Part shown: positions 44,458-52,557 of the stretch, one piece after another
Layout: each line of letters opens with the position of its first letter
Position numbering within the stretch: the stretch's first letter is position 1
Assembly (NCBI RefSeq): GCF_003952525.1
Contig: NZ_CP034451.1
Coordinates: forward strand, 5,928,501-5,992,500
Direction of reading: 5' to 3'
DNA from: Mesorhizobium sp. M3A.F.Ca.ET.080.04.2.1
GTDB taxonomy: Bacteria > Pseudomonadota > Alphaproteobacteria > Rhizobiales > Rhizobiaceae
Length of the DNA: 64,000 bases
Notes under the pieces: generated by a model
Told to the model about the DNA's origin: nothing
Seen by the model: the letters and a program-made list of their open reading frames with translations, nothing else
The model's database searches: none
Translations under genes and position numbers: made by a program

Positions 44458-45831
44458 ATGACGAAATGGTCGCCGAATTCGTGGAGAGCAAAGCCGATCA
44501 AGCAGGTCCCTGCCTATCCGGACCTTGCCGCGTTGAAGACCACGGAGGCCCAACTTGCCACCTATCCGCCACTGGTCTTCGCCGGTGAGGCGCGCAAGCT
44601 GAAGAAGCAACTGGCCGCGGTTGCCGCGGGCGACGCCTTCCTGCTCCAGGGCGGCGATTGCGCCGAAAGCTTCGCCGAGCATGGCGCCGACAATATCCGC
44701 GACTTCTTCCGCGTCTTCCTGCAGATGTCGGTGGTGCTGACCTTCGCCGGCGCCCAGCCGGTGGTGAAAGTCGGACGCGTCGCCGGCCAGTTCGCCAAGC
44801 CGCGCTCCTCCGACAACGAGACCAAGGCCGGCGTGACGCTGCCGAGCTATCGCGGCGACATCATCAACGGCATCGAGTTCGACGCCAAGTCGCGCATCCC
44901 CGATCCTGCCCGGCAGGAGATGGCCTACCGCCAGTCGGCGGCGACCCTCAACCTTCTGCGCGCCTTCGCGCAGGGCGGCTATGCCAGCCTGGAGAACGTT
45001 CACCGCTGGATGCTGGGTTTCGTCGCCGACAGCCCGCAGGGCGAGAAATACGAGTCGCTCGCCAATCGCATCACCGAGACGATGGAATTCATGCGCGCGG
45101 TGGGCATCACGTCGGAAACCAATTTCGCGCTGCGCGAGACCGACTTCTACACCAGCCACGAGGCGCTGCTGCTCGGCTATGAGGAGGCGCTGACCCGTGT
45201 CGACTCCACGTCCGGCGACTGGTACGCGACCTCGGGCCACATGATCTGGATCGGCGACCGCACCCGCCAGCCCGACCATGCGCATGTCGAATATTGCCGC
45301 GGCATCAAGAACCCGCTCGGCCTGAAGTGCGGGCCGTCGCTGACGCCGGACGGACTGCTTGAACTCATCGACCTGCTCAATCCGGAAAACGAACCGGGCC
45401 GGCTGACGCTGATTGCACGTTTCGGCTCGGACAAGGTTGCCGAGCACCTGCCGAAGCTGGTGCGCGCGGTGCAGAAGGAAGGCCGCAGCGTGGTCTGGTC
45501 GTCCGACCCGATGCATGGCAACACGATCGAGGCGGCAGGTTACAAGACCCGTCCTTTCGACCGCATTCTCAAGGAAGTGCAGACCTTCTTCGAGGTGCAC
45601 CGCGCCGAAGGCACGCATCCGGGCGGCATCCATGTCGAGATGACCGGCAAGAACGTCACAGAATGCACCGGCGGCGCTCGCGCCATAACGGCGGAAGACC
45701 TGCAGGACCGCTATCATACCCATTGCGATCCGCGCCTGAATGCCGACCAGGCGATCGAGCTGGCCTTCCTGGTCTCGGACCTGCTCAAGAAGAGCCATTC
45801 GATCCAGCACAAGCAGGCTGCCAACGGCTGA
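44458..45831 (+). CDS. aroG: Class II 3-deoxy-7-phosphoheptulonate (DAHP) synthase
   Basis: Plant-type DAHP synthase of 457 residues, starting [20 protein letters not shown]. Landmarks: [14 protein letters not shown] (about 63-76), [37 protein letters not shown] and [18 protein letters not shown]. It condenses phosphoenolpyruvate and erythrose-4-phosphate, the first shikimate step. Upstream ATG 44413 has a better spaced GGGG, so a 15-residue longer form is possible. The symbol follows common usage for this class in rhizobia and is not certain. A strong terminator follows at 45859-45886. Confidence 0.94.
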   Translation: MTKWSPNSWRAKPIKQVPAYPDLAALKTTEAQLATYPPLVFAGEARKLKKQLAAVAAGDAFLLQGGDCAESFAEHGADNIRDFFRVFLQMSVVLTFAGAQPVVKVGRVAGQFAKPRSSDNETKAGVTLPSYRGDIINGIEFDAKSRIPDPARQEMAYRQSAATLNLLRAFAQGGYASLENVHRWMLGFVADSPQGEKYESLANRITETMEFMRAVGITSETNFALRETDFYTSHEALLLGYEEALTRVDSTSGDWYATSGHMIWIGDRTRQPDHAHVEYCRGIKNPLGLKCGPSLTPDGLLELIDLLNPENEPGRLTLIARFGSDKVAEHLPKLVRAVQKEGRSVVWSSDPMHGNTIEAAGYKTRPFDRILKEVQTFFEVHRAEGTHPGGIHVEMTGKNVTECTGGARAITAEDLQDRYHTHCDPRLNADQAIELAFLVSDLLKKSHSIQHKQAANG

Positions 45832-45858
45832 ACTGTTGCGATATTTGATTGACTGATC

Positions 45859-45886
45859 GGGCGCTGGAGAGATCCGGCGCCTTTTC
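45859..45886 (+). terminator. Terminator of DAHP synthase gene
   Basis: Stem GGCGCTGGA / TCCGGCGCC with GAGA loop (about 45860-45881), one G-T pair, followed by TTTTCCTTG. It is 28 bp past the stop. Confidence 0.88.
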
Positions 45887-46011
45887 CTTGTGCGATGAAA
45901 CAGACGGAGTGCGGTCACGTCGGACTGACAAAAAAGTGTCCCTGCGCGGCCATTGCAAAACCGGGATTGCGTTGGAATGCATCGCTGCATTTGAACCTGT
46001 TCGCGATCCTC

Positions 46012-46716
46012 ATGCGCCACGAGCATGCCATCATTCATCACCGCGCGGTCGACTTCTGGTCCGCGCGTGCCGCCGTGCTCGTCGTCATCTGCCTGCAGCT
46101 TCTGGTCATCAACGATCTATCGTTCGGCCCGCGCTGGCTGGCGCCGTCGATCGAAGCGGCGCTGCTTGCTCCGCTGTCAATCGCAACGGCGTGGACCCAA
46201 ATGGCGACGCAGAAGGCCGTCGACCACGAACATTGGTACGCGATCGGCCGGTTTAGACTCTTCATTCGACGCGCCGCCTTGGCCATGACCGGCGTCATCA
46301 GCTTCATGAACTGCGGAGCGCTGGTCTTCCTGGTGCGGGCGCTGCTCGAAGGGCATGCGGGCGCCGGCACGACGCTGCTCGTCGATGCGCTCAACATCTG
46401 GCTCACCAACGTCATCGTCTTCGCGTTGTGGTTCTGGAGCACCGATCGTGGCGGTCCCCCGACCTGCGGCCTGGTCAAGCGCGCGCATGCCGACTTCCTG
46501 TTTCCGCAGATGACTCTGCCCGACCGGGAAATCCAGGGGTGGCTGCCCGGCTTCGTCGACTATGTCTTCCTGGCGTTCACCAACGCGACCGCATTTTCGC
46601 CGACCGACACGTTGCCGCTCTCCCAGCGCGCCAAGCTGCTGATGATGGCGGAGGCGATGATCTCGCTGCTGACGATCGCGCTGGTGGCGGCGCGGGCGGT
46701 GAATATCCTGGGATAG
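46012..46716 (+). CDS. Membrane protein of unknown function
   Basis: Protein of 234 residues from ATG 46012, with about five membrane segments (AAVLVVICLQLLVIN, ALLAPLSIATAW, MTGVISFMNCGALVFLV, NVIVFALWFW, LLTIALVAARAV). The C-terminal block DYVFLAFTNATAFSPTDTLP is the most conserved-looking part and recalls DUF1345-like proteins, but I cannot place it firmly. An in-frame ATG at 45895 sits directly after the upstream terminator and would add 39 hydrophilic, Cys-containing residues; neither start has a good ribosome binding site. It converges on the RES toxin gene across a palindromic repeat. Confidence 0.72.
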   Translation: MRHEHAIIHHRAVDFWSARAAVLVVICLQLLVINDLSFGPRWLAPSIEAALLAPLSIATAWTQMATQKAVDHEHWYAIGRFRLFIRRAALAMTGVISFMNCGALVFLVRALLEGHAGAGTTLLVDALNIWLTNVIVFALWFWSTDRGGPPTCGLVKRAHADFLFPQMTLPDREIQGWLPGFVDYVFLAFTNATAFSPTDTLPLSQRAKLLMMAEAMISLLTIALVAARAVNILG

Positions 46717-46736
46717 GAGGCTGGCTTTGCTGTTCA

Positions 46737-46782
46737 TGCATGTCGTTGGCCCAGAACCGCGCACATTTGTGGGCGACATGCA
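46737..46782. repeat. Dispersed GCATGTCG-type palindromic repeat, copy 2
   Basis: Arms TGCATGTCG (46737-46745) and CGACATGCA (46774-46782), inner GCCCA/TGGGC pairing, loop AACCGCGCACATTT. It fills the gap between two convergent genes up to the RES stop codon and can act as bidirectional terminator. Same element as 20167-20207 (inverted); the arms recur at 56860-56915. Confidence 0.75.
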
Positions 46783-47550
46783 CTAGCGGCCGCGCTCCCA
46801 GCGCATGTTCGCCAGCCTCGGATCGGCAAAAGCTGTCCGCGAGAATTCGAGGCGCCTGTCCGGAAATTCGCAGATCGCCTGGACACCCAGCGGGCCGATG
46901 CGGATGCGCCAGGTGTGGGGCTCCAGCGGCTTGGCCTTGGCAAATCCCTTGCAGGTCAAGAGCGCGATGTTGGCGCCCTTCGGATCGCGCGCCGAGCGGT
47001 AGCGGATCGCCTGCATCCCGGCCTCGCGCGCGACATCGGCGATGGCCTGGCAGGCGGCATAGTCGGTCGGACGCGTCCACGCGGTCTCGTCGTGGTCGAG
47101 CGGCGGCCGGGAGAGGTCGATGGCCAGCTCGCATCTGATCGCCGCAGCGAAGGCCGTGTATTCCGCGGCATCGCTCGGCCACTGGGTCTGTGGCGACTCG
47201 GCGAAGAACAGCAAGCGATAGAAGGCCATCTCCGCCACTGCCGTGAGCACCGTCTCAGCGGCATAGTAGACGCCCTTGGTCTTGCCCGCCCGGCGAAAGC
47301 GCGAGCCGTGCGGATAGACCGAGCCGTAGCGGAAGGGCGTCGCCAGCAGGTAGTGAAGATGGCGGCATTCCAGCGGGATCTGCGGCTTGGTGTCCTCGAT
47401 GAGATCCTCGAGCAGGCCCTGCTCGTCGAGCGTGTCGACGAGCTTCAACGTCGAGACGCGGTGCTGCGCCTCCACCATGCGCCAATACTTGCCTTCGAGC
47501 CTCACGGCCTCAGACAAGAGCGCGTCGGGAGTCCAGGTAGGCAATGACAT
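46783..47550 (-). CDS. RES-domain toxin
   Basis: Toxin of 255 residues of the RES family, which in studied cases attacks NAD+ (phosphorolysis) or ADP-ribosylates targets. Landmarks: the conserved Arg in ATPFRYGS (about 72-79), GVYYAAETVLTAVAEMAFYR (Tyr and Glu of the ART-like active site, about 92-111), and the late RYRSARDPKG block near 190. ATG 47550 lies inside the antitoxin gene (41-bp overlap), so translation is coupled; an upstream TTG at 47565 is less likely. It follows the Xre antitoxin as in the RES-Xre type II modules (ParST, MbcTA). Confidence 0.9.
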   Translation of the reverse strand: MSLPTWTPDALLSEAVRLEGKYWRMVEAQHRVSTLKLVDTLDEQGLLEDLIEDTKPQIPLECRHLHYLLATPFRYGSVYPHGSRFRRAGKTKGVYYAAETVLTAVAEMAFYRLLFFAESPQTQWPSDAAEYTAFAAAIRCELAIDLSRPPLDHDETAWTRPTDYAACQAIADVAREAGMQAIRYRSARDPKGANIALLTCKGFAKAKPLEPHTWRIRIGPLGVQAICEFPDRRLEFSRTAFADPRLANMRWERGR

Positions 47551-47899
47551 CGACAAGTCCGGCAATCGTCAGGATCTTTTGGAGCGGCGTGCCGTCGAAC
47601 GCGGTATTCGGGTTCTTCAGCCACGCCCGGGCGACGGTCTCGTCGCCGCCGACGATGGCATCGAGCGAGCGGAACAGGCGGACGAACAGCACTGCAAGCT
47701 CGAATGGCTTGGTGCCACGCTCGAGCAGGAACTCCTGCTTGCGCATGCGCGAAACGCTCGCCTCCGAGACGCCGATGACGAGGGAAAGCGTTCTCGCGGT
47801 GATGTCGAGCAGGTCGGCCGCTCGCAGCGTGGCCTTGGTGATGACGGCATTCTCTGCCGCCGTCGCGGCGGCGACTGGACGTTGCATGTGCGCACCCAT
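47510..47899 (-). CDS. Xre/MbcA/ParS-like antitoxin of the RES module
   Basis: Antitoxin of 129 residues. N-terminal helix-turn-helix-like region (LSLVIGVSEASVSRMRKQ, about 39-56) and C-terminal toxin-binding DUF2384 domain (ELAVLFVRLFRSLDAIVGGDE, ARAWLKNPNTAFDGTPLQ, VDVIAYLDSRRALV). The antitoxin-first order and overlap with the RES gene are classical. It should bind RES and repress the shared promoter. ATG 47899 or 47887 (fifth codon) may be the start; neither has a good Shine-Dalgarno. Confidence 0.9.
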   Translation of the reverse strand: MGAHMQRPVAAATAAENAVITKATLRAADLLDITARTLSLVIGVSEASVSRMRKQEFLLERGTKPFELAVLFVRLFRSLDAIVGGDETVARAWLKNPNTAFDGTPLQKILTIAGLVDVIAYLDSRRALV

Positions 47900-47957
47900 C
47901 TATTTCTGTGGAAAATATAAGTCACAGAAATTCATTTGGAAAGAGTCGCGCTGAGCG

Positions 47958-49040
47958 TCAGTCTTTCTTGTAGAGCTGCCAACCCTTGCCGTTGCGGCCC
48001 GCCATGCTCGAGTGCCTGGTCACGCGGTTGCGACCGCTCACCTTGGAGCGGTAGAGCGCCCGATCGGCCTTGGTGTACAGATCCTCGGGGCTGTCGGCCT
48101 CGGAAGCCATGCAAACGCCCATGGAGACGGTCACCGTGCCGTAGTTCATGCCGGTTTGGCTGCTGGTGAACGGCGTCTGCTCGATCAGCACGCGGATGCG
48201 CTCGGCGATCTCGAAAGTGGTGTCCTCGCTGGCGCCTTCGACGATGAGCGCGAATTCCTCGCCGCCGGTGCGAGCCACGAACATGTCGCCGCGAACGCTG
48301 GACTGGAAGATTTCGGCGACGATCTGGATGATCCTGTCTCCAACCGGGTGGCCGAAACGGTCGTTGATGTCCTTGAAGCGATCGATGTCGGCAAGGATCA
48401 GCGCATTGAACAGGATGCCGCGATTGCTGTTGTAGATGCGCGTGATTTCCTTGTCGAAGGCGCGACGGTTCCTGATCTGCGTCAACGGATCGGTATCGGC
48501 CAGCCGCTTGTATTCCTCGAGCTTGGTTTTGACGCTCTCGAGCTCGGCGGTCTTTTCGCTGAGCGTGCTGGCGATCTGGCGGTTGTGGTCCAGCGTGGAG
48601 CTGGTGGCGGCTGACATGGCCCCTGCAATCTTGTGCAGCAGTTCTTGCGACAGCAGGCTGCGATTGCTCAAGCCGCTCGACGTCTCATCGAGGATGCGGC
48701 CGTATTTCTCGACATGCGTGCGCTCGCTGCGCAGCAGCGCGGCAACGTCCTCGAGTTCCTTCGCGACCACTTCCCTGGCATGCTCGACAATCGCTGGGCC
48801 GTGATGCTGGGGGAAGAAGGTGCGGCCGATGCGGTCGAGATCCTCCTGGGTCGGCCGATTGCTCAAAGAGACGACGGCAAGGCTGAGTTCGTGGTTACTG
48901 CCGCTGAGCGCCTCGTAGAAGATCTCGTAGTTGCGCGGCAACCCAAGCACGCCGAGCTGGCGCATGGTCGCCACCACGCTGCTGGCGAGGTCGGTGTTCC
49001 TCTCGGTCGGGACGGCTGCCGGCTGCATATTCTGCTTCAC
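47958..49040 (-). CDS. GGDEF diguanylate cyclase
   Basis: Soluble diguanylate cyclase of 360 residues. The N-terminal 170 residues are helical (long predicted coiled part NRQIASTLSEKTAELESVKT) without a recognised sensor. The GGDEF domain has DPLTQIRNRRAFDKE near 183, DIDRFKDINDRFGH near 218, and the active loop RTGGEEFAL near 263. At the place of the inhibitory RxxD site the sequence is RGDM, so canonical product inhibition is missing. It makes c-di-GMP. It lies 58 bp upstream of nothing on its strand and is probably monocistronic. Confidence 0.9.
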   Translation of the reverse strand: MKQNMQPAAVPTERNTDLASSVVATMRQLGVLGLPRNYEIFYEALSGSNHELSLAVVSLSNRPTQEDLDRIGRTFFPQHHGPAIVEHAREVVAKELEDVAALLRSERTHVEKYGRILDETSSGLSNRSLLSQELLHKIAGAMSAATSSTLDHNRQIASTLSEKTAELESVKTKLEEYKRLADTDPLTQIRNRRAFDKEITRIYNSNRGILFNALILADIDRFKDINDRFGHPVGDRIIQIVAEIFQSSVRGDMFVARTGGEEFALIVEGASEDTTFEIAERIRVLIEQTPFTSSQTGMNYGTVTVSMGVCMASEADSPEDLYTKADRALYRSKVSGRNRVTRHSSMAGRNGKGWQLYKKD

Positions 49041-49351
49041 TGTACCCCTTCAGAGCGACCGGGAATCTGCCACCGCCAGACGTCGCGCATACGGGGATTT
49101 GATTGAGAAATGCGATGCGGCGGCGCGTCCCCAACGCGACCTTCGCTTGCATAAATCATATGTGCAGCCGCGCTAAAGTTTCCTTAATGGCCGGAATTTC
49201 CTCATCGTCTCTGCTACCACAGGATGCAATCCGGTGCGGACGGCCTTCGAATAGCGCCAATCCGGTGTCGCATTTGCCTATGCCCCGACGAGCGCAAAAT
49301 GGAATTCTGTCCGACAGTGACCGAATCGGGCGACATGGGAAGGAGCTGGGA
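49041..49351. other. 311-bp divergent gap
   Basis: Promoter region of the GGDEF gene and the GFA-type gene. An AT-rich stretch (GCATAAATCATATGTGC near 49149-49165) includes a minus-strand TATGAT. No gene, palindrome of note or repeat was seen. Confidence 0.5.
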
Positions 49352-49771
49352 ATGGACGAAAATCACAGTGGGTCATGCTTGTGCGGCGCGGTGCGTTTCA
49401 GGACCAGAGGGCCGTTGCGCGGAGTGATCTATTGCCACTGCTCTCAGTGCCGCAAGCAAAGCGGATCCTTCTATGCCGCAACCAATATTCCCGACGCCAA
49501 TATCGCAATCGAAGGCACGGAAAACATCAGCTGGTATGAGGCGTCTTCCTTTGCGAAACGCGGTTTTTGCAGGAACTGCGGCTCGCTGCTGTTCTGGAAG
49601 CCGAGGGACCATGCCTACACATCGGTGCTGGCAGGGTCGTTCGAGGAACCGACAGGACTCCAAGGGCTCTGCCACATCTTCGTTGGCGACAAGGGCGACT
49701 ACTACTCCATCGACGACGGATTGCCGCAGTTCGAGAAGTCGACCCCATCGGTCAAGGTCGCGGACGAATGA
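49352..49771 (+). CDS. GFA-family (CENP-V/GFA domain) zinc protein
   Basis: Protein of 139 residues with the GFA cysteines: GSCLCGAVRF (C9, C11), IYCHCSQCRKQSG (C29, C31, C34), and GFCRNCGSLLFW (C73, C76). This fold binds zinc and is found in glutathione-dependent formaldehyde-activating enzyme and many uncharacterised carbon-sulfur lyase-like proteins; no formaldehyde gene is near, so the activity is open. ATG 49352 follows AAGGAGCTGGGA; longer upstream frames are not conserved. Confidence 0.9.
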   Translation: MDENHSGSCLCGAVRFRTRGPLRGVIYCHCSQCRKQSGSFYAATNIPDANIAIEGTENISWYEASSFAKRGFCRNCGSLLFWKPRDHAYTSVLAGSFEEPTGLQGLCHIFVGDKGDYYSIDDGLPQFEKSTPSVKVADE

Positions 49772-49830
49772 ATTTTGGGCTTGCTGCCTTATTCCCTTGA
49801 TCCGGCCATTGGGATATCCCCTGCCGGTTA

Positions 49831-50208
49831 ATGGGAAAAGGGCTGAGCATGCAGCGGCTGATCGACGCTTTCATCAATTCCGTGCGGGCCTTCCGCAAGC
49901 TGGCTGGGCATGAAGCAGCCTTCCAGCAGGAACTGCTGCTGCTGGCGCTTGCCCTGCCTGCCGGCTGGTTCATCTCTGTATCATGGCGCGGCTACGCGCT
50001 TTTGATCGCCGCGGTGCTGCTTCTGATCATCGTGGAGGTGCTCAACACCGGGATCGAGGCGGCCTGCGACGCCTTCAGCCGCGAATTCAACGTCGACATC
50101 CAACTCGCCAAGGACTGCGGCTCGCTGGCCGTCCTGATCTCGATCGTCATCGTTGCCGGCGTCTGGGGGATCGCCCTCATCGAACGTTTGACCGGGGTTC
50201 CGATCTAG
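49831..50208 (+). CDS. dgkA: Diacylglycerol kinase
   Basis: Integral-membrane diacylglycerol kinase of 125 residues, close to E. coli DgkA in length (122). Three membrane segments; the catalytic part is the EAAFQQELLLLALALP segment (E28 region) and IIVEVLNTGIEAACDAFSRE (E69, N72, E76, D80 region). It returns diacylglycerol from membrane-derived oligosaccharide or glucan synthesis to phosphatidic acid. ATG 49831 or 49849 may be used. It is convergent with the DedA gene (18 bp). Confidence 0.92.
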   Translation: MGKGLSMQRLIDAFINSVRAFRKLAGHEAAFQQELLLLALALPAGWFISVSWRGYALLIAAVLLLIIVEVLNTGIEAACDAFSREFNVDIQLAKDCGSLAVLISIVIVAGVWGIALIERLTGVPI

Positions 50209-50226
50209 TCCGCTACGAGAGCAACC

Positions 50227-50835
50227 TCACTGATTTGTCTGGCCTTCCCGCGCGTCCTTGGCGCGCTCCCTTCCGGCGAAATGGCGAGCGACCAGCCAGG
50301 CGAGGACAGCGATGCCTACCCCAACCGCGAGCGCGACAACGACTCGCTCGTGGCGAGCGAGCGCCTGGCCGACCATGCGCTCGGCGCCCAAGCCGAAGAC
50401 ATAGCCGAGGGTCCCGAACAGGGCCGCCCAGGCGGCGGATGAGATGGCGTTGAGGACGACGAAGCGTGGCACCGACACGCTCGAAAGGCCGGCGGCGATC
50501 CCGCCGACGAGCCGCATTCCGTAGACATAGCGGTTGGTCAGCACGAAAATATTCGGGTGCGTGTTGAGCAGACGGTAGGCGCGGTGGAATCCGGGCCGCT
50601 TGCGCAGTCTGACGACGTAGGGGTGATCAGCAAAGCTGCGGCCGAGCGTGAAGAAGAAGGTGTCGCCCACGAAGGCGCCCAGAAACGTTGCCACGAATGC
50701 CTGCCAGAGCACGAACACATGCTGATGCGCGAAGAAGCCGCCGAGGATGGCGGCGCTTTCGCCCTCGGCGACACAGCCCAGGAAGACCGCGACCAGCCCA
50801 TACTGCTCGACGAGACGATGGATGGTTTCGGTCAT
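50227..50835 (-). CDS. DedA-family membrane protein
   Basis: DedA protein of 202 residues with four to five membrane segments. Landmarks: FLGCVAEGESAAILGGFFA (about 18-36), the VGDTFFFTLGR block (56-66), and NRYVYGMRLVGGIAAG (101-116), which is the SNARE-assoc domain with its conserved Arg and Gly. DedA proteins support membrane homeostasis and lipid-carrier recycling. The start overlaps the DUF1003 stop by four bases (50832-50835), so the two are coupled. A frame extending to 51201 is shadow. Confidence 0.9.
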   Translation of the reverse strand: MTETIHRLVEQYGLVAVFLGCVAEGESAAILGGFFAHQHVFVLWQAFVATFLGAFVGDTFFFTLGRSFADHPYVVRLRKRPGFHRAYRLLNTHPNIFVLTNRYVYGMRLVGGIAAGLSSVSVPRFVVLNAISSAAWAALFGTLGYVFGLGAERMVGQALARHERVVVALAVGVGIAVLAWLVARHFAGRERAKDAREGQTNQ

Positions 50836-51395
50836 CGGCTTGCCGGCCAGGCCGAGAGCTTCTCGTCTATCCGTTTGATCTGATCGGCCATGCGCAGGAT
50901 CTCGTCGCGCAGCCCGATGATCTCGCTGTGGCGCAGTTCGTCGAGCTTTTCGTGCAGAGCCATGATCTCGATCTCGGCCTTCAGATTGACCTCGTAGTCG
51001 TGAGCGGCGTCGATGCGGTCGCGCTCGGTCTGCCGGTTCTGCGACATCATGATCACCGGCGCCTGCAGGGCGGCGACCATTGAGAGGACGAGATTGAGGA
51101 AGATGAACGGGTAGGGATCGAAGGCATTGCGCGTCAAAAGCCAGACATTGCCGAAAGTCCAAAGGATGAGAAAGGCAATGAAGCCGAGGATGAAGGACCA
51201 TGAGCCGCCGATCCGGGCGATGGTGTCGGCGACGCGATCGCCATAGGTCGAGTGAAAGGCGACGGCCTTGTTGGTATCCTTGGTGATGGTGGTGCGTTCG
51301 AGCGCGCTTTGCAGCACGCGGCTTTCGAGCGCCGAGAGGCCGTCGGGTTTGCGCTTCATCCAGCGGTGTGCCAGGTCGTCGATCGTCTTGTTCAT
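50832..51395 (-). CDS. DUF1003 membrane protein
   Basis: Protein of 187 residues: two close membrane segments (SWSFILGFIAFLILWTFGNV and PFIFLNLVLSMVAALQAPVI, about 65-85 and 97-117), then SQNRQTERDRIDAAHDYEVN, the DUF1003 signature, and a long C-terminal coiled coil to the end. Function unknown. ATG 51395 has GGAGGCGAGG upstream. The 56-bp repeat array begins 35 bp upstream of this start, so the array lies in or beyond its promoter. Confidence 0.9.
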   Translation of the reverse strand: MNKTIDDLAHRWMKRKPDGLSALESRVLQSALERTTITKDTNKAVAFHSTYGDRVADTIARIGGSWSFILGFIAFLILWTFGNVWLLTRNAFDPYPFIFLNLVLSMVAALQAPVIMMSQNRQTERDRIDAAHDYEVNLKAEIEIMALHEKLDELRHSEIIGLRDEILRMADQIKRIDEKLSAWPASR

Positions 51396-51430
51396 CCTCG
51401 CCTCCGTCTTCAGCACCACATATTCGTTCT

Positions 51431-51647
51431 CACGCAATTCCGGACTGAAAACCGCGGTGCACTTTTCCTGGAATTGCTCTTTTTTTCACGCAATTCCGGA
51501 TGGAAAACCGCAGCACAATTTTCCTGGAATTGCTCTTTTTTTCACGCAATTCCGGACGGAAAACCGCAGCACAATTTTCCTGGAATTGCTCTTTTTTTCA
51601 CGCAATTCCGGACGGAAAACCGCAGCACACTTTTCCTGGAATTGCTC
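51431..51647. repeat. Four-unit tandem array of a 56-bp palindromic repeat
   Basis: Units start at 51431, 51487, 51543 and 51599, exact 56-bp period. Each has outer arms GCAATTCC and GGAATTGC and inner GGAAAA/TTTTCC, which on the minus strand fold as a long hairpin, separated by runs of seven T. Units 2-4 differ at only a few bases; unit 1 differs most. The three-frame translation looks like a repeat protein (FFTQFRTENRS), but there is no start, bias or domain. The array lies between divergent DUF1003 and the glycosylase. Confidence 0.95.
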
Positions 51648-51714
51648 ATAGAGGTAGAGGCTACCGGTCCGGACGGGAAGTGGATAGATTTGCCCCGAAA
51701 CCAGCGAGGTTGAG

Positions 51715-52434
51715 ATGCTTGATTTCGAGACGATCCGGGCCCGGGCGGCAAGCCGCAAGGGCGGCGAGGATGCGCTGGCATCTCTGCTCGGACCGATCCC
51801 CGATAACGCGGCGGTGGCGAAAATCCCTGATGACCGCATTCTCTCCACCATGGCCGAGCGCATCTTCGCCGCGGGCTTCGTCTGGCGCGTCATCGAGCAG
51901 AAATGGCCTGGCTTCGAGGAGGCATTCCTCGGCTTCGAGCCGAAGCGGCTTCTGTTCCAGCCGGATGATTTCTGGCACGAACTCGCCGCCGACAAGCGCA
52001 TCGTGCGCAATCCGCAGAAGATCAGATCCGTGCGCGATAACGCAGCCTTCGTCGACAGCGTCTCGAAGGAGCATGGCGGCTTCGGCAAATTCCTCGCCGA
52101 GTGGCCGGCCGACGATCAGGTCGGGTTGACAGCCTATCTCGGCAAGCACGGCAGCCGGCTTGGCGGCAACACCGGCCAGTATTTCCTGCGCTGGCTGGAG
52201 TGGGACACCTTCATCGTCACGGCCGACATGGCGGCGGCCTTGCGAGACGCTGGCCTGGACATCGCCGAAAGCCCCAGCTCAAAGCGCGATCTCGACAAGA
52301 TCCAAGGCCAGATCAACCATTGGTCGGGGGAAACCGGGCTGCCACGGCGGCACATATCCCGCATCCTGGCCATGTCTATTGGCGAAAACCACTCGCCGGA
52401 GGCGTTGCGCGAATATATGGGCGAGCAGGCCTAG
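51715..52434 (+). CDS. DNA-3-methyladenine glycosylase I
   Basis: TagI-like base-excision enzyme of 239 residues. Family blocks: FVWRVIEQKWPGFEEAFLGF (about 54-73), NPQKIRSVRDNAAFV, GQYFLRWLEWDTFI and ITADMAAALRDAG. The N-terminal Cys of the zinc-snap in E. coli Tag is not visible at the same place, so this is the divergent branch found in rhizobia. It should release 3-methyladenine from DNA. ATG 51715 follows GAGGTTGAG. Confidence 0.85.
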   Translation: MLDFETIRARAASRKGGEDALASLLGPIPDNAAVAKIPDDRILSTMAERIFAAGFVWRVIEQKWPGFEEAFLGFEPKRLLFQPDDFWHELAADKRIVRNPQKIRSVRDNAAFVDSVSKEHGGFGKFLAEWPADDQVGLTAYLGKHGSRLGGNTGQYFLRWLEWDTFIVTADMAAALRDAGLDIAESPSSKRDLDKIQGQINHWSGETGLPRRHISRILAMSIGENHSPEALREYMGEQA

Positions 52435-52449
52435 GCAGGAGATTGGGCA

Positions 52450-52499
52450 GGATACGATCTTTCGATCGATCGGATACGATCGACAAGGGTCGATCGATC
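52450..52499. other. GATC-rich palindromic stretch upstream of nadE
   Basis: GGATACGATC is repeated at 52450-52459 and 52472-52481, and CGATCGATC at 52463-52471 and 52491-52499, giving several overlapping GATC palindromes within 50 bp. It sits 59 bp upstream of nadE. It may be an operator cluster or a decayed repeat. Confidence 0.5.
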
Positions 52500-52557
52500 C
52501 TGGGTGGCACAAGCAATGGCCATTGCCGGACGATTGCCGCCACGCTAAATCCGCAGC

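Noticed and set aside
51431..51647. CRISPR array
   Set aside because: The whole 56-bp period is repeated, with no unique spacers, no cas genes and only four units.
51252..51713. Apparent repeat protein (FFTQFRTENRS-type units) in the tandem array
   Set aside because: The same DNA gives repeat peptides in several frames on both strands; codon bias absent; explained by the 56-bp palindromic repeat.
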